From the NCBI RefSeq assembly GCF_005049045.1, contig NZ_SUPK01000003.1:1-64000 (forward strand): DNA of 64,000 nt, read 5' to 3'. The DNA comes from Cohnella pontilimi (lineage in GTDB: Bacteria > Bacillota > Bacilli > Paenibacillales > Paenibacillaceae). A program made the position numbers and the translations under genes. A model generated the notes under the pieces. It did not search any database. It saw only the letters and a list, made by a program, of their open reading frames with translations, and was not told where the DNA came from. Positions 9,554-17,899 of this stretch are shown piece by piece (position 1 is the first letter of the stretch; each line of letters starts with the position of its first letter).

Positions 9554-10201
9554 TTACAGATACCCTGCACGCTCAAATAAATGGATTAGACGACTTGCTG
9601 CATCGTTTATAAAAGTTCGTACTGAACTTTCAGTGATATATTGAGGTTGGATGTGAGGTTCTTTAGAAGTATCGTTGTACCAATCAAGGACTCTATGCTT
9701 CCACTTCTCGACTTCATCTTCCGAAAGCATCTCAGGAACCGGAATGGATGGGCAACTGTGCAGAGACCCCCATGCTTGCGCCCTCCAATCTTCGTTCCGA
9801 AATAAATTAAAATCGATTTGGTCGGTTTCCATATAATATAAAGTGCGGATATTATCAATCTGTTTATTTGCCGTTTGACTTTCGAAGTCGCGATAAACTG
9901 TATGAGACCAGATTAAATCAGTCAAAACGTGCGACATATATCCTTTGGCGAACATGCTCCATTCCTGATTGTCGGGAATAGAATCAACAAAATGACTCAT
10001 CTTACTGTAAAAAAGATCTTCCACCGTGTAATCATCGTTGAAGTCGAAATGTGTTTTCTTTTTGTCCGCCCTAGTCGTGTTTTCTCGCATGTGAATAGCA
10101 TCTGGTGAGATACTTCCCAATAGGAATATTGGATCTGGTTCTAAGCCTTTTTGTTTAAAAATGCTTTGAGTTATACTCATATGTACCATAGGCAAAGGCA
10201 T
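9554..10201 (-). CDS. Zinc-dependent phospholipase C-like family protein
   Basis: The 215-residue soluble protein has early histidines and acidic residues arranged as in Zn-dependent PLC-like hydrolases: MPLPMVHMSI, GSISPDAIHMRE and GYMSHVLTDLIWSHTVY. These HxxxD-type pairs would bind a metal cluster. There is no signal peptide, so it is cytosolic and unlike secreted PLC. The start ATG 10201 has GAGGGA upstream. The substrate is unknown. Its nearest same-strand neighbour is a methyltransferase gene 63 bp upstream. Confidence 0.6.
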   Translation of the reverse strand: MPLPMVHMSITQSIFKQKGLEPDPIFLLGSISPDAIHMRENTTRADKKKTHFDFNDDYTVEDLFYSKMSHFVDSIPDNQEWSMFAKGYMSHVLTDLIWSHTVYRDFESQTANKQIDNIRTLYYMETDQIDFNLFRNEDWRAQAWGSLHSCPSIPVPEMLSEDEVEKWKHRVLDWYNDTSKEPHIQPQYITESSVRTFINDAASRLIHLFERAGYL

Positions 10202-10264
10202 AATCGTTCCCTCACTTTAACAATTCCCTTTATTGTTTCGTAATGTTATAGATTGAAATTGAGC

Positions 10265-10864
10265 TCACCTTGGACTGCACCACATTAAGTGAAGGATTCC
10301 GGACATGTAGCGCTCCGATTTCTTCACTTTAATTGGGGACTCAGCTAAAAGCTTCATTATGTCCCGGTTATGGTGACAGCCGAAAATTGCATAAGCAATT
10401 GGATCCAGTGCCGTCTGGGCAATTGAAATCGCTTTGTTTGAACTCGTTCCATGCTCCATCAACAGGATTTGGCCCCCGGGCTTGCACCAGCGGTTCATGT
10501 TGTGAAGCACCTTGTTCGGATCCCTGTAGGCACATAATGTCAAAGTTGAAACAACAGTATCGAATGCTTGGTCATTCAGAAGCAGAGAGTCGACATCCCC
10601 CTGAATAAATTCCGCATTTAAACCATAAAGTCGATCATTCGCGTCTTTTGCCTTTTCCAGCATAGACGGGCTGAAATCTACCGCTGTTAACTCCACTTCA
10701 GTCGGATAAAAAGGCAAATTACTTCCTGCTCCTATTCCTAGCTCTAATACTTTTCCCCTGGCTGAACTCAGAAGCCGCCTACGGTGAACGCCGAATTCAA
10801 ACCGCTCTCTTTTTTTGTCATACTTGTCGGCTTGCTTCTCAAATTTTTTAATAATCGGATCCAC
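10265..10864 (-). CDS. Class I SAM-dependent methyltransferase
   Basis: The 199-residue protein has a Rossmann-type SAM fold: motif I VLELGIGAGSNLPFY (about 39-53), the acidic residue of motif II in LTAVDFSPSMLEKA, then FIQGDVDSLL and FDTVVSTLTLCAYRDP, and LKPGG-like CKPGGQILLMEHG. The order matches the UbiE/METTL7-like type 11 group, whose substrates include lipids and small thiols. It starts at GTG 10864, with GGGGG nine bases upstream. The acceptor substrate is not predictable. Confidence 0.8.
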   Translation of the reverse strand: MDPIIKKFEKQADKYDKKRERFEFGVHRRRLLSSARGKVLELGIGAGSNLPFYPTEVELTAVDFSPSMLEKAKDANDRLYGLNAEFIQGDVDSLLLNDQAFDTVVSTLTLCAYRDPNKVLHNMNRWCKPGGQILLMEHGTSSNKAISIAQTALDPIAYAIFGCHHNRDIMKLLAESPIKVKKSERYMSGILHLMWCSPR

Positions 10865-11265
10865 TTTCTCATGCCCCCATCAGTATACTAGGTTGATGCC
10901 GCCGTACGCTGCCTTTTCTGGATCGCATTCATGCCCATGAGTATGTAAATTTTTTATTGAAAAATGCGATTCGGCTTCCCTCACCGGCATTGAAGAAATT
11001 ATCCCGAAAATAGAGATTCATCTTGATCGCCCCCTTTAAAATGGATACGCTATGGCGAAATAAAAAGTTACATAAATTTACCAAGTCACCTTCTCAACTC
11101 TTGTATGAATATCTTCTCAAACGGTGATGAGAGGTTTATAACAGATTTTTTAGAAAGCGTATTTTTCGCTTTTCCTGCGTGATTTTCGTTCTTTTTGGAA
11201 AATTAGTGAAACCCCTCAATGTGTTATGCTTGCTTGGAAAATAAAACATCATCGGAGGAATGAGC
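10865..11265. other. Intergenic region between methyltransferase and nlpC genes
   Basis: About 400 bp. It holds the start-side region of the methyltransferase gene, a possible 30-residue remnant (10929-11021, listed separately) and an AT-rich stretch that must contain the promoter of the NlpC/P60 gene. I found no convincing riboswitch or well-spaced -35/-10 pair. Confidence 0.5.
10929..11021 (-). pseudogene. Possible remnant of a tubby C2/LURP-one-like protein
   Basis: ATG 11021 follows a strong AAAGGGGGCG site and opens a 30-residue frame beginning MNLYFRDNFFNAGEG. That opening resembles the first strand of small bacterial LURP-one/tubby-C2 proteins, from memory. The full fold needs about 150 residues, so if the match is right, this is a 5' remnant. 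It could instead be a real small protein. Confidence 0.3.
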
Positions 11266-11742
11266 ATGCGCATTTCGAAGTTCTTCAAACATGTCTCAAT
11301 TACCGCTGTAATTGCATCCATAGGATTTGGCACCGCAATCGCACCCGCTTCGGTGGAAGCGGCAACAGCTAAAACTATCAAACTCGTGAGCACTGGTAAA
11401 AAATATTTAGGTGTGCCGTATCGGTTTGGCGCACCGAGCGGTAAGTCTTCTGTATTTGATTGCTCCTCGTTTACACAATTTGTTTATAAAAAAATGGGCT
11501 TGTCCATCCCGCGCAGTTCAACAGCACAGGCCCGTATGGGCAAAAAAGTAACCAAAGGTTACATAAGCACCGGTGATCTTATTTTTTATAACACAAGCGG
11601 GAAAGGTATCAGCCATGTCGGAATCTACGCCGGAAACGGTAAAATGCTGCACGCCTCAAGCTCTCGAGGGGTTACGATTTCGAGCATTAAAACGAGTTAC
11701 TGGAAATCAAAATATGTAACCGCACGTCGTGTGATTAGATGA
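11266..11742 (+). CDS. Secreted NlpC/P60 cell-wall endopeptidase
   Basis: This is a 158-residue secreted hydrolase of the C40 family, which cuts peptidoglycan stem peptides, often D-Glu/meso-DAP bonds. The signal peptide runs to about residue 33 (ASVEAA). The catalytic domain is complete: nucleophile C66 in FDCSSFTQFVY, H117 in SHVGIYAGN, and third polar residue H129 in MLHASS. There is no SH3 or LysM anchoring domain, so it is a minimal enzyme. ATG 11266 is chosen over 11260 because GGAGG is seven bases from it but only one from the other. Confidence 0.9.
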   Translation: MRISKFFKHVSITAVIASIGFGTAIAPASVEAATAKTIKLVSTGKKYLGVPYRFGAPSGKSSVFDCSSFTQFVYKKMGLSIPRSSTAQARMGKKVTKGYISTGDLIFYNTSGKGISHVGIYAGNGKMLHASSSRGVTISSIKTSYWKSKYVTARRVIR

Positions 11743-11763
11743 TCAATCTGCTCATTAAACTAA

Positions 11764-11800
11764 TTGAAGGCTGCTATTCGTCCGAATTAGCAGCCTTCAA
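11764..11800. terminator. Bidirectional hairpin terminator
   Basis: Arms TTGAAGGCTGCTA (11764-11776) and its exact complement (11788-11800) sit between convergent genes. The stop codon of the minus-strand GNAT gene lies inside the left arm. Confidence 0.8.
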
Positions 11801-12205
11801 AATTAAGCTCTTAATATTTTTTCTCCACACTCCTCCTGAGCAAGGAAGGAATCCACAATTTTGATAAAACTCGTGATGTATTGAATCGTATGTCAGTGTT
11901 ACGATCTCAATCCCAATACGTTCTGCCTCGAGAAGTAGTCTCTTCACTAGGGCTTGACCAATTCCTTTTCTCTGATGTGCCGGATGCACGATTATATCTT
12001 CCATGTATCCGTGTTGCAATCCCATTCCTGCTATATAACCAAATGCAATAAGCACGTTGTGTTCATCCCTAAGTCCAGCCCAAAAATTACAACGGTCAAA
12101 TAAAGTCGGATAATCAGAGTGTCGACCATCCCACCCCACCTGTTCTCTTAAAGCTGGAACTTCGTCGGGTTCTATTGGGAGATTTATAATAATCTCTTGA
12201 TACAT
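11774..12205 (-). CDS. GNAT-family N-acetyltransferase
   Basis: A 143-residue GNAT enzyme that would transfer an acetyl group from acetyl-CoA. The acetyl-CoA loop is the classic V-x-P-x-x-Q/R-x-x-G-x-G/A, here VHPAHQRKGIGQALVKRLL. The C-terminal FYQNCGFLPC is the usual tyrosine-bearing helix. ATG 12205 lies eight bases from AAGGAG; ATG 12211 has only two. The gene follows the 12232-12909 gene by 26 bp on the same strand. The substrate is unknown. Confidence 0.85.
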   Translation of the reverse strand: MYQEIIINLPIEPDEVPALREQVGWDGRHSDYPTLFDRCNFWAGLRDEHNVLIAFGYIAGMGLQHGYMEDIIVHPAHQRKGIGQALVKRLLLEAERIGIEIVTLTYDSIHHEFYQNCGFLPCSGGVWRKNIKSLILKAANSDE

Positions 12206-12231
12206 GACCATGTCTCCTTCTAGGCCAGGTT

Positions 12232-12909
12232 TCATGAATTTGACCAAACACGAAGGGGACCAAGTGATTGCCATCCGGCAAGAAGGGCCATCTCTAAGTC
12301 TTTACCGTGCTCATATCCCACCATGGGCACCCCCGGAAATTCAAGTGAGGCTGCTTTGATGATGTCTGCCCACAGTTGCTTATCCACTCCTTGCGCAGAG
12401 AACACATTTGATATGCCCATTGTATCTGCTCCTAAATTCGCTATAAATCCCGATATACCGTCTCCTTCATTTTGAATGAAGATTCTCACGTCATCTCGGT
12501 TCAAAAGGCTTGGTTTTATGACATTTTCGGAAGCGTGCGCCAAATTCCACTTTTCTAATTCGTGTTCCGTCGTAACGACCCGCCATGCAGATGAGGTGTT
12601 TTCATCGAGGTGAATAGGGGCGTGATAGATCCACTCTGCGGAAAACAGCAGTTTAAAGCCGAGTGGTGTTAATTCCACATTCGCAAAACTATCTTTAATG
12701 GCACGGATTTCTCTGCTTCCAATGAAGTCCTGTATTTCTTGAACTGTCATATTTTTGTTCAGCGTAATCATATCCGGATAATAAGGAGGAGCATTCGAAA
12801 GTACCCCCCACAAGTGGCCCGAAGTTTTGCCAGCTACTCCATGGGATTGGCAAACCAAGTCACACCAAATGACGTTATTTTGTATTGCAGCGTCAATCCT
12901 ATTGAGCAC
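12232..12909 (-). CDS. Conserved hypothetical protein, possibly GNAT-like
   Basis: This 225-residue soluble protein starts at GTG 12909 with GGGGGAG close upstream. Its N-terminal half is not recognised. The C-terminal half, with DDVRIFIQNEGDGISGFIAN, MGISNVFS and PMVGYEHGKDLEMALLAGWQ, is laid out like a degenerate acetyltransferase fold that ends by comparing the position of the enzyme's substrate. No intact acetyl-CoA loop is seen. It is upstream of, and probably co-transcribed with, the GNAT gene. It is divergent from the MocR regulator gene, which may control it. Confidence 0.6.
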   Translation of the reverse strand: MLNRIDAAIQNNVIWCDLVCQSHGVAGKTSGHLWGVLSNAPPYYPDMITLNKNMTVQEIQDFIGSREIRAIKDSFANVELTPLGFKLLFSAEWIYHAPIHLDENTSSAWRVVTTEHELEKWNLAHASENVIKPSLLNRDDVRIFIQNEGDGISGFIANLGADTMGISNVFSAQGVDKQLWADIIKAASLEFPGVPMVGYEHGKDLEMALLAGWQSLGPLRVWSNS

Positions 12910-13034
12910 TTTGCTCCCCCCATTATAGATCAACTTTCGTTATCGGTTTTCCAATTCCTTCATGTGCCTTATAATAAATCTGACAGCTTGCAAGGAATCG
13001 GTTTTTATCTCTTTTCAAAGGCAGTGATCCTCCG

Positions 13035-14459
13035 ATGTTCGAGATCCTCCTGTCAGATTCATCAGGCAACCCTCTCTATCTTCAGCTCTATACGCAAATC
13101 CGGAACCACATTCGAAGCGGTGTCATTCGGAACGGCACCCGCCTGCCTTCTACCCGGTCGCTGCAGCAGCAGTTGAACATTAGTAAAACCCCCATCGAAA
13201 CCGCGTTTCAAATGCTATTGTCCGAAGGCTACATCGTCAGCAAGCCGCGATCCGGACTATTTGCGGTCAACCCGCATGAAAATAGGACGACTTCGGATCA
13301 TTCCGTTGACTTGCAGCAACTAGGAGGTGCGCAATATCCTCGGACGCCATCCTCCGCCGCTCCGGAAATCCAGATCGACTTTAGGCCTGTCGGCGTGGAC
13401 ATTGACATGTTTCCTGTCCGCATGTGGCGAAAAACCCTCCATGAAGCCATCGAGAATCATTCGGCCGACATCGGCAAATACGGCAATCCCCAAGGGGAAT
13501 ATGCTCTGCGCGTCGTACTGGCCGATTATTTGAGGAAATCACGGGGCGTCGTCTGCTCACCGGAACAGGTCGTCATCGGCTCGGGCTTTGCGTACAGTTT
13601 CGGCCTGATTACCCATCTCCTGAAAGGTATTCACAGGATCGCCCATGAGGAACCCGGGTACGATCAGGTCAGGGAATTGTTCATCTTGAACGGATTTCAT
13701 GTGCTCCCCATCCCCGTCGGTGCGAAAGGGATGTCGCTGGAAGCCCTGGAAGCGAGCGGAGCCCAGGCCGTCTATGTTACGCCATCGCACCAGCTTCCGA
13801 CTGGGGCGATTATGCCTTACGCTGAGAGAGAATATTTGCTCGAATGGGCCAAATCCGCCGAAGCCTATATTATCGAAGATGATTATGACGGGGAATTCCG
13901 GTACTTCGGCAAACCGATTCCCTCGCTTCAGAGTCTTGACCGCACCGGCAGGGTGATTTACATGGGCACCTTCTCCAAAGTGTTCACCCCCGCCATCCGG
14001 ATGAACTATACAGTCCTGCCGTTGGAATTGGCTCAAAGGCTGCCGGAACTTCTTCACATGCTTAACGCCCCATCGCGTGTCGAACAATGGGCGATGACGT
14101 CGTGGATCGAAGAGGGGCATTGGTATCGTCATATTCGGAGAATGCGCAACACGTACCGGAGGAAGCATCAACGTTTGTTGGAGCTCATCAAGACTCATTT
14201 TTCCAACCATGTTGAAATAACGGGACACAGCGCCGGGCTTCACATCCGAATGGAGCTGAAAACCCGTTTGACTGTCGAAGAATTGCTAAGATTGGCCGCT
14301 GAATACGGAGTGAAGGTGTATGATTTCCAGCAGTCGTGGATCAATTGGGTTGAGCCGGAGTTTCCGGAGATTTATCTCGGATTTGCGGGTATGAAGGAAA
14401 GCGCCATGGAAGAAGGTATTTTAAGGTTGAAAAAAGCTTGGGCAGGCGCTTGGTCGTAA
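13035..14459 (+). CDS. MocR-type GntR/aminotransferase transcription regulator
   Basis: This is a 474-residue fusion of an N-terminal winged helix of the GntR family (about 1-75; PLYLQLYTQIRNHIRSG and RLPSTRSLQQQLNIS) with a fold type I PLP aminotransferase domain (about 105-470). The PLP lysine is in GTFSKVFTPAIR; the upstream D/Y pair is in IIEDDYDGEFRY. MocR regulators bind PLP or aminated ligands and control nearby genes. Here it is divergent from the hypothetical/GNAT pair. The ATG start has a weak ribosome site. Confidence 0.9.
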   Translation: MFEILLSDSSGNPLYLQLYTQIRNHIRSGVIRNGTRLPSTRSLQQQLNISKTPIETAFQMLLSEGYIVSKPRSGLFAVNPHENRTTSDHSVDLQQLGGAQYPRTPSSAAPEIQIDFRPVGVDIDMFPVRMWRKTLHEAIENHSADIGKYGNPQGEYALRVVLADYLRKSRGVVCSPEQVVIGSGFAYSFGLITHLLKGIHRIAHEEPGYDQVRELFILNGFHVLPIPVGAKGMSLEALEASGAQAVYVTPSHQLPTGAIMPYAEREYLLEWAKSAEAYIIEDDYDGEFRYFGKPIPSLQSLDRTGRVIYMGTFSKVFTPAIRMNYTVLPLELAQRLPELLHMLNAPSRVEQWAMTSWIEEGHWYRHIRRMRNTYRRKHQRLLELIKTHFSNHVEITGHSAGLHIRMELKTRLTVEELLRLAAEYGVKVYDFQQSWINWVEPEFPEIYLGFAGMKESAMEEGILRLKKAWAGAWS

Positions 14460-14574
14460 AAATGCTCGAAGGTAGACCATCCCCCTGCAGAGTCAGTTTT
14501 GACTCTCGATCGAATTCTCGTAACTTCTGTTCGTAATTTTTCTCCAGTGCATAGGTGTACGTGTGCCACAGCAT
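14341..14574 (-). CDS. Doubtful small ORF under an operator-like promoter
   Basis: ATG 14574 has AAGGGTGAG seven bases upstream and opens MLWHTYTYALEKNYEQKLRE, a helical, charged stretch. The first 38 codons are outside the MocR gene; the rest run antisense through its 3' end and look like non-coding sequence. The gene may be a truncated copy whose first part survives. Its promoter region carries the same palindrome as the VOC and DoxX genes. Confidence 0.3.
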   Translation of the reverse strand: MLWHTYTYALEKNYEQKLREFDRESKLTLQGDGLPSSIFTTKRLPKLFSTLKYLLPWRFPSYPQIRDKSPETPAQPN

Positions 14575-14631
14575 CGTATTGCTCACCCTTTCCTCAAAGT
14601 ATATTTCATTCGCTATGATTACAATAAAATA

Positions 14632-14659
14632 AAACTGACCCTCCATCGATGGTCAGTTT
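14632..14659 (-). promoter_or_regulatory. Palindromic operator, copy A
   Basis: AAACTGACC and its exact complement are separated by 10 bp. On the minus strand the left CTGACC looks like a -35 element and TTTATT/TATTTT follows about 17 bp later as a -10. It matches copies at 15238 and 15708. A repressor site overlapping the promoter is likely. Confidence 0.55.
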
Positions 14660-14707
14660 CGAACAACATTTAAAGACAGATCATCGTTTGAATGAGCTCC
14701 AATTATA

Positions 14708-14738
14708 AAAGGCTAAGTGGAAGCACCACTTAGCCTTT
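14708..14738 (-). terminator. Terminator of the VOC gene
   Basis: Perfect 13-bp arms (AAAGGCTAAGTGG and its complement, loop of 5) follow the VOC stop codon, with TTTTAT after it on the minus strand. Confidence 0.85.
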
Positions 14739-14758
14739 AAACATACCTTTGTTCGATT

Positions 14759-15175
14759 TTACTCCTGAGAGAAAGCGCTCATGTCCATATATGCGATTTC
14801 CCAAAGATGTCCGTCCAGGTCCTCGAAATTTCTGACGTACATGAAGCCGTGGTCCGCCGGTTCTTTGGACTGCTTGCCTCCGGCGGTCAATGCCTTATCC
14901 GCCAGTTGGTCAACATGCTCCCTGCTGTCGGCGGAGAGTGCGATAATCCCTCCAGCGGCGCTGGCGACATCAGCAATCGGCTTGTTGATGAACGTTTGGA
15001 AATACGACTCAACAATCAGCTGAACGAACGTATTGTCATTGATCACCAAGCAGGCCGCTTTTTCGTCGGAGAACTGGGGATTGAATTCGAAGCCGATGCT
15101 GCTGAAAAATTCCTTCGTACGGTTCAAATCTTTCACCGGCAAGTTTACGTATGTATAGTTCGATTTGTAAGCCAT
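14759..15175 (-). CDS. VOC-family (glyoxalase/dioxygenase fold) protein
   Basis: The 138-residue protein has one pair of beta-alpha-beta-beta-beta modules: NYTYVNLPVKDLNRTKEFF at the start and MYVRNFEDLDGHLWEIAYMD at the end. The latter carries the last metal-ligand glutamate of many VOC enzymes (LWEI). Members include thiol-transfer and dioxygenase enzymes; the substrate here is unknown. AAGGAGGTGA precedes ATG 15175. It lies downstream of a DoxX gene, and both promoters share a palindrome, so they are probably induced together, perhaps by an electrophile or quinone; the inducer is inferred only. Confidence 0.85.
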   Translation of the reverse strand: MAYKSNYTYVNLPVKDLNRTKEFFSSIGFEFNPQFSDEKAACLVINDNTFVQLIVESYFQTFINKPIADVASAAGGIIALSADSREHVDQLADKALTAGGKQSKEPADHGFMYVRNFEDLDGHLWEIAYMDMSAFSQE

Positions 15176-15237
15176 CGCTCAGGTCACCTCCTTCCTCTCA
15201 ACTTACTTTATTTACTATGATCAATTTAAAATAATTG

Positions 15238-15257
15238 TGACCTTTCATGGAGGGTCA
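15238..15257 (-). promoter_or_regulatory. Palindromic operator, copy B (VOC gene)
   Basis: TGACC, 10 bp, GGTCA, with the same flanks as copies A and C (AAACTGACC on the minus strand, then TTATTTTAAA as -10 region). It lies about 65 bp before the VOC start. Confidence 0.55.
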
Positions 15258-15271
15258 GTTTTGTTAAATAT

Positions 15272-15661
15272 TTAAAAGACAGATGTAAGACGTAGGCTCT
15301 TGAGCGCATCACGCTTCAGATACAGGAGGACAACGACAAACACCAAGGTTACCAGTGGAAACGCGGCATCCGCCACGCGGCCTGCGGCAAGGTTTGTCAC
15401 GGTCGCACCGATCATGATGGCGATCATTACGATGAGCGATGCTGCCGCCGCCTTCTGACTGCGGAAACCGGCGATAAGAATGAGCGCGGCCAGCGTTTCG
15501 AACACTCCGACAGTGTAGATCAAGGCCACCGGCGTACCCAGCTTGTCGGTAAACATCTCCCTGATTTGATCGGAAGCCGAGAAGAGCTTCGAAGCTCCGG
15601 CAAACAGAAAATCCAACACCAATAAACCTTGCAGAATCCGTACCGTCCATTTCATTGTCAA
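15272..15661 (-). CDS. DoxX-family membrane protein
   Basis: A 129-residue four-helix membrane protein of the DoxX family, seen from ILQGLLVLDFLFAGASKLF at the start to FPLVTLVFVVVLLYL near the end. DoxX proteins are small redox-associated membrane proteins, often found with oxidoreductases and induced by thiol or quinone stress. AAAGGAGTG precedes ATG 15661. The gene ends 97 bp before the VOC gene and has its own copy of the palindromic promoter. Confidence 0.85.
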   Translation of the reverse strand: MTMKWTVRILQGLLVLDFLFAGASKLFSASDQIREMFTDKLGTPVALIYTVGVFETLAALILIAGFRSQKAAAASLIVMIAIMIGATVTNLAAGRVADAAFPLVTLVFVVVLLYLKRDALKSLRLTSVF

Positions 15662-15707
15662 ACACTCCTTTTGTGTTGTTTGTTCTTGATATCACCTTAA
15701 AATAAAT

Positions 15708-15729
15708 CTGACCCTCCTTGAAGGGTCAG
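15708..15729 (-). promoter_or_regulatory. Palindromic operator, copy C (DoxX gene)
   Basis: CTGACCCT and AGGGTCAG, 8-bp arms with 6 bp between, overlap a CTGACC -35-like element and precede TTTATTTTAA. It lies about 47 bp before the DoxX start codon. Confidence 0.6.
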
Positions 15730-15906
15730 TTTGAAACGATATTTAAAGACAGTGCAATGCAGGTTCCTATTCGTTCATTAAAGTGTTGATTGGATTTCGG
15801 TAGCCTCCTTGGGCCATCATCGGTTTCAGCGAAAACACCCGGTTTGTTTTTGAGCGAACAGAGTCTTATGATATTTGTGAAACGATTATGCGGAGAGGTG
15901 ACGAGG

Positions 15907-16827
15907 GTGAAGTACAGACGCTTGGGGAAAACGGATCTGAAAGTTTCGGTTGTGGGAGTCGGAACGTGGCAGTTCGGCGGTGCTTGGGGCAAAGACTTCA
16001 ACCAGCAAGAGGCGGATGTGGTTCTGGCCAAAGCCAAAGAGCTCGGCATTAACCTGATCGATACGGCGGAGTGCTATGGGCCTCATCACATGTCCGAGAG
16101 CTTCATCGGCAATTATTTGTCGCGAGATCGCCGGGAGGATTGGGTGGTCGCGTCCAAGTTCGGACACTCGTACCAAGAAAGCTGGGGACACGCCTGGGAA
16201 GTCGATCAAGTTCGGCAACAGCTTGAAGAATCTTTGAAAGCGCTTCGTACCGATTATATCGACTTATACCAGTTCCATTCGGGCTCGGATGAAGTCTTCG
16301 ACAACGATGCTCTTTGGACCATGCTCGACAAGCAGCTTCAGGCCGGTAAAATTCGTCACCTTGGCATCTCGATCGGCAGCAATGACAACCTCCACCAAAC
16401 GGCTAAGGCCACCGAGTTGAATGTCGGAGCCATTCAGGTGGTATACAACCGATTGGACCGTAAGGCAGAAGAGCGGGTGTTTCCTTCGTGCATGGAGCAG
16501 GATCTCGGAGTTTTGGCCAGGGTGCCGCTGGCGAGCGGTTACTTGAGCGGAAAATACAAGCCCGGCGCCACCTTCGACGACAACGTCAGGAAGGGACACA
16601 AACGGGAAGAGATCGACGAGAAACTGCGTGAAGTAGAACGGATTAGGCAAAATGAGCTGCCAGAAGGTGTTGACATGGCGTCATGGGCATTAGCCTGGTG
16701 CTTACAGCATCCCGCTGTCACATGCGTCATTCCCGGCTGTAAAAGTCCGGAGCAGGTCGAAGCGAACGCCAAGGCGGCGGAATTGGACATTGTGAAAACC
16801 GATCATCCACAGGCTTGGCGCGAATAG
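15907..16827 (+). CDS. Aldo/keto reductase
   Basis: A 306-residue TIM-barrel NADPH-dependent reductase of carbonyl compounds. The catalytic tetrad is visible: Asp and Tyr in LIDTAECYG, Lys in WVVASKFGH and His in LYQFHSGSD. The cofactor part lies near the end (VIPGCKSPEQVEANAKA). GTG 15907 is chosen because GGAGAGG is well placed and MKYRRLGKTDLKVS is the family's usual first strand; upstream codons lack homology. It is single and ends in a strong terminator. Confidence 0.9.
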   Translation: MKYRRLGKTDLKVSVVGVGTWQFGGAWGKDFNQQEADVVLAKAKELGINLIDTAECYGPHHMSESFIGNYLSRDRREDWVVASKFGHSYQESWGHAWEVDQVRQQLEESLKALRTDYIDLYQFHSGSDEVFDNDALWTMLDKQLQAGKIRHLGISIGSNDNLHQTAKATELNVGAIQVVYNRLDRKAEERVFPSCMEQDLGVLARVPLASGYLSGKYKPGATFDDNVRKGHKREEIDEKLREVERIRQNELPEGVDMASWALAWCLQHPAVTCVIPGCKSPEQVEANAKAAELDIVKTDHPQAWRE

Positions 16828-16836
16828 AATTGAGAT

Positions 16837-16863
16837 AAAGAGACACTCCTCGGGTGTCTCTTT
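16837..16863 (+). terminator. Terminator of the aldo/keto reductase gene
   Basis: Arms AAAGAGACAC and GTGTCTCTTT are followed by a T run and CTATT. Confidence 0.9.
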
Positions 16864-16883
16864 TTCTATTTCCCGCGTTTACT

Positions 16884-17033
16884 TTATGAATGGGCCGGCG
16901 TGACAGAGGGCGTTGCGCTTGGGACTGGCGTGGGAGTTGGCGGCGCGTCTGCCGGCTTGGCGAGCTCATAGCCAAAAAATAAAACTGCCGCGAGGCACAA
17001 CGCAAGGATAATGAACATTTGTGTCTTTGACAT
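16884..17033 (-). CDS. Small membrane-anchored proline-rich protein, 49 residues
   Basis: ATG 17033 is preceded by AAAGGAACGGAG. The product has a short N-terminus (MSKTQM), one membrane helix or signal (FIILALCLAAVLFFGYEL) and an external tail rich in P, T and S (KPADAPPTPTPVPSATP). It follows the lipoprotein gene by 17 bp on the same strand, so both are probably made together at the membrane. Function unknown. Confidence 0.65.
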   Translation of the reverse strand: MSKTQMFIILALCLAAVLFFGYELAKPADAPPTPTPVPSATPSVTPAHS

Positions 17034-17050
17034 AAGCTCACTCCGTTCCT

Positions 17051-17761
17051 TTAAGGCTGAAGCAGCATCCTAATTTGGGGGTCGACAATTCGGGTATCCC
17101 AAGGCGAAAAAAACACATTTGTACCATCATCGGCAATTGTGAATGCATTGGCAATCGGCTCACCGGTATAAAAAACCATGTGATAGTACGTCGGATCGCG
17201 TTCACGATTCTGCGGAGTGTAATTGGGGGTGTCTTTCCCGCTATCCAGCAACTGAATAAATCGCTCTTTGTCACCACCGGCCAAAGTTTTATATGGGGTT
17301 GTTTCCTCTAGTTGATAAAGCTCAATTTTCTCCACTTTATCTTTGGGTACATCTTTGTAGCTGCGCCGCACTTTTGGGGCAAAGCCATCTTCCAAGAATA
17401 AGCGATATCCGCCAATGCGCGTTTCATCTTTAGCGGCAATCATTTCATTTACCTCATAACCTTCAACGCGATACAGTTTAGTCCCTATTTCCAAAAATGC
17501 GGCGTCCCCGTCCTTCGTTATATACCCCGGATTCGTGACGACATCCGCGACTTTGAACTTCACTTCACCGACAACCTCATGAGTCACCAAATTCGGATTC
17601 TGAATGACCATTTCCCAAGATGCGTAATACGAATTCCCATTCAGCTTGATGAAATCAACCCAGTCAATCACGGCGTTTCCTTTAATCGGATTTGTAGGCA
17701 TGCGGGAGCAGCCGCATAGGGCGATCAGTGCAATCAAAGCGGACAGCATTTTAATTTTCAC
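17051..17761 (-). CDS. Predicted lipoprotein of unknown function
   Basis: A 236-residue protein with a type II signal peptide: charged start, hydrophobic core and lipobox LCGC (C18). The mature part is mainly beta, with paired strands (VIDWVDFIKLNGNSYYASWE, GEVKFKVADVV) and a helix near DVPKDKVEKIELYQL. It starts at GTG 17761, nine bases after AAGGAGG. It is co-oriented with the small 16884-17033 gene. The sequence is typical of unannotated Paenibacillus envelope proteins, but I cannot assign a family. Confidence 0.7.
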   Translation of the reverse strand: MKIKMLSALIALIALCGCSRMPTNPIKGNAVIDWVDFIKLNGNSYYASWEMVIQNPNLVTHEVVGEVKFKVADVVTNPGYITKDGDAAFLEIGTKLYRVEGYEVNEMIAAKDETRIGGYRLFLEDGFAPKVRRSYKDVPKDKVEKIELYQLEETTPYKTLAGGDKERFIQLLDSGKDTPNYTPQNRERDPTYYHMVFYTGEPIANAFTIADDGTNVFFSPWDTRIVDPQIRMLLQP

Positions 17762-17899
17762 ACGAAGACACCTCCTTTTCTTTTGACGCGTTTTGAGAAA
17801 GTTATGTTCCAGTTACCTGGAAATTGATGTTGTTAATTGTTGTATAACTTTTGTAAGATATATACATATAGGGGTCGAATATCAAGTGGGGGCACCGTT

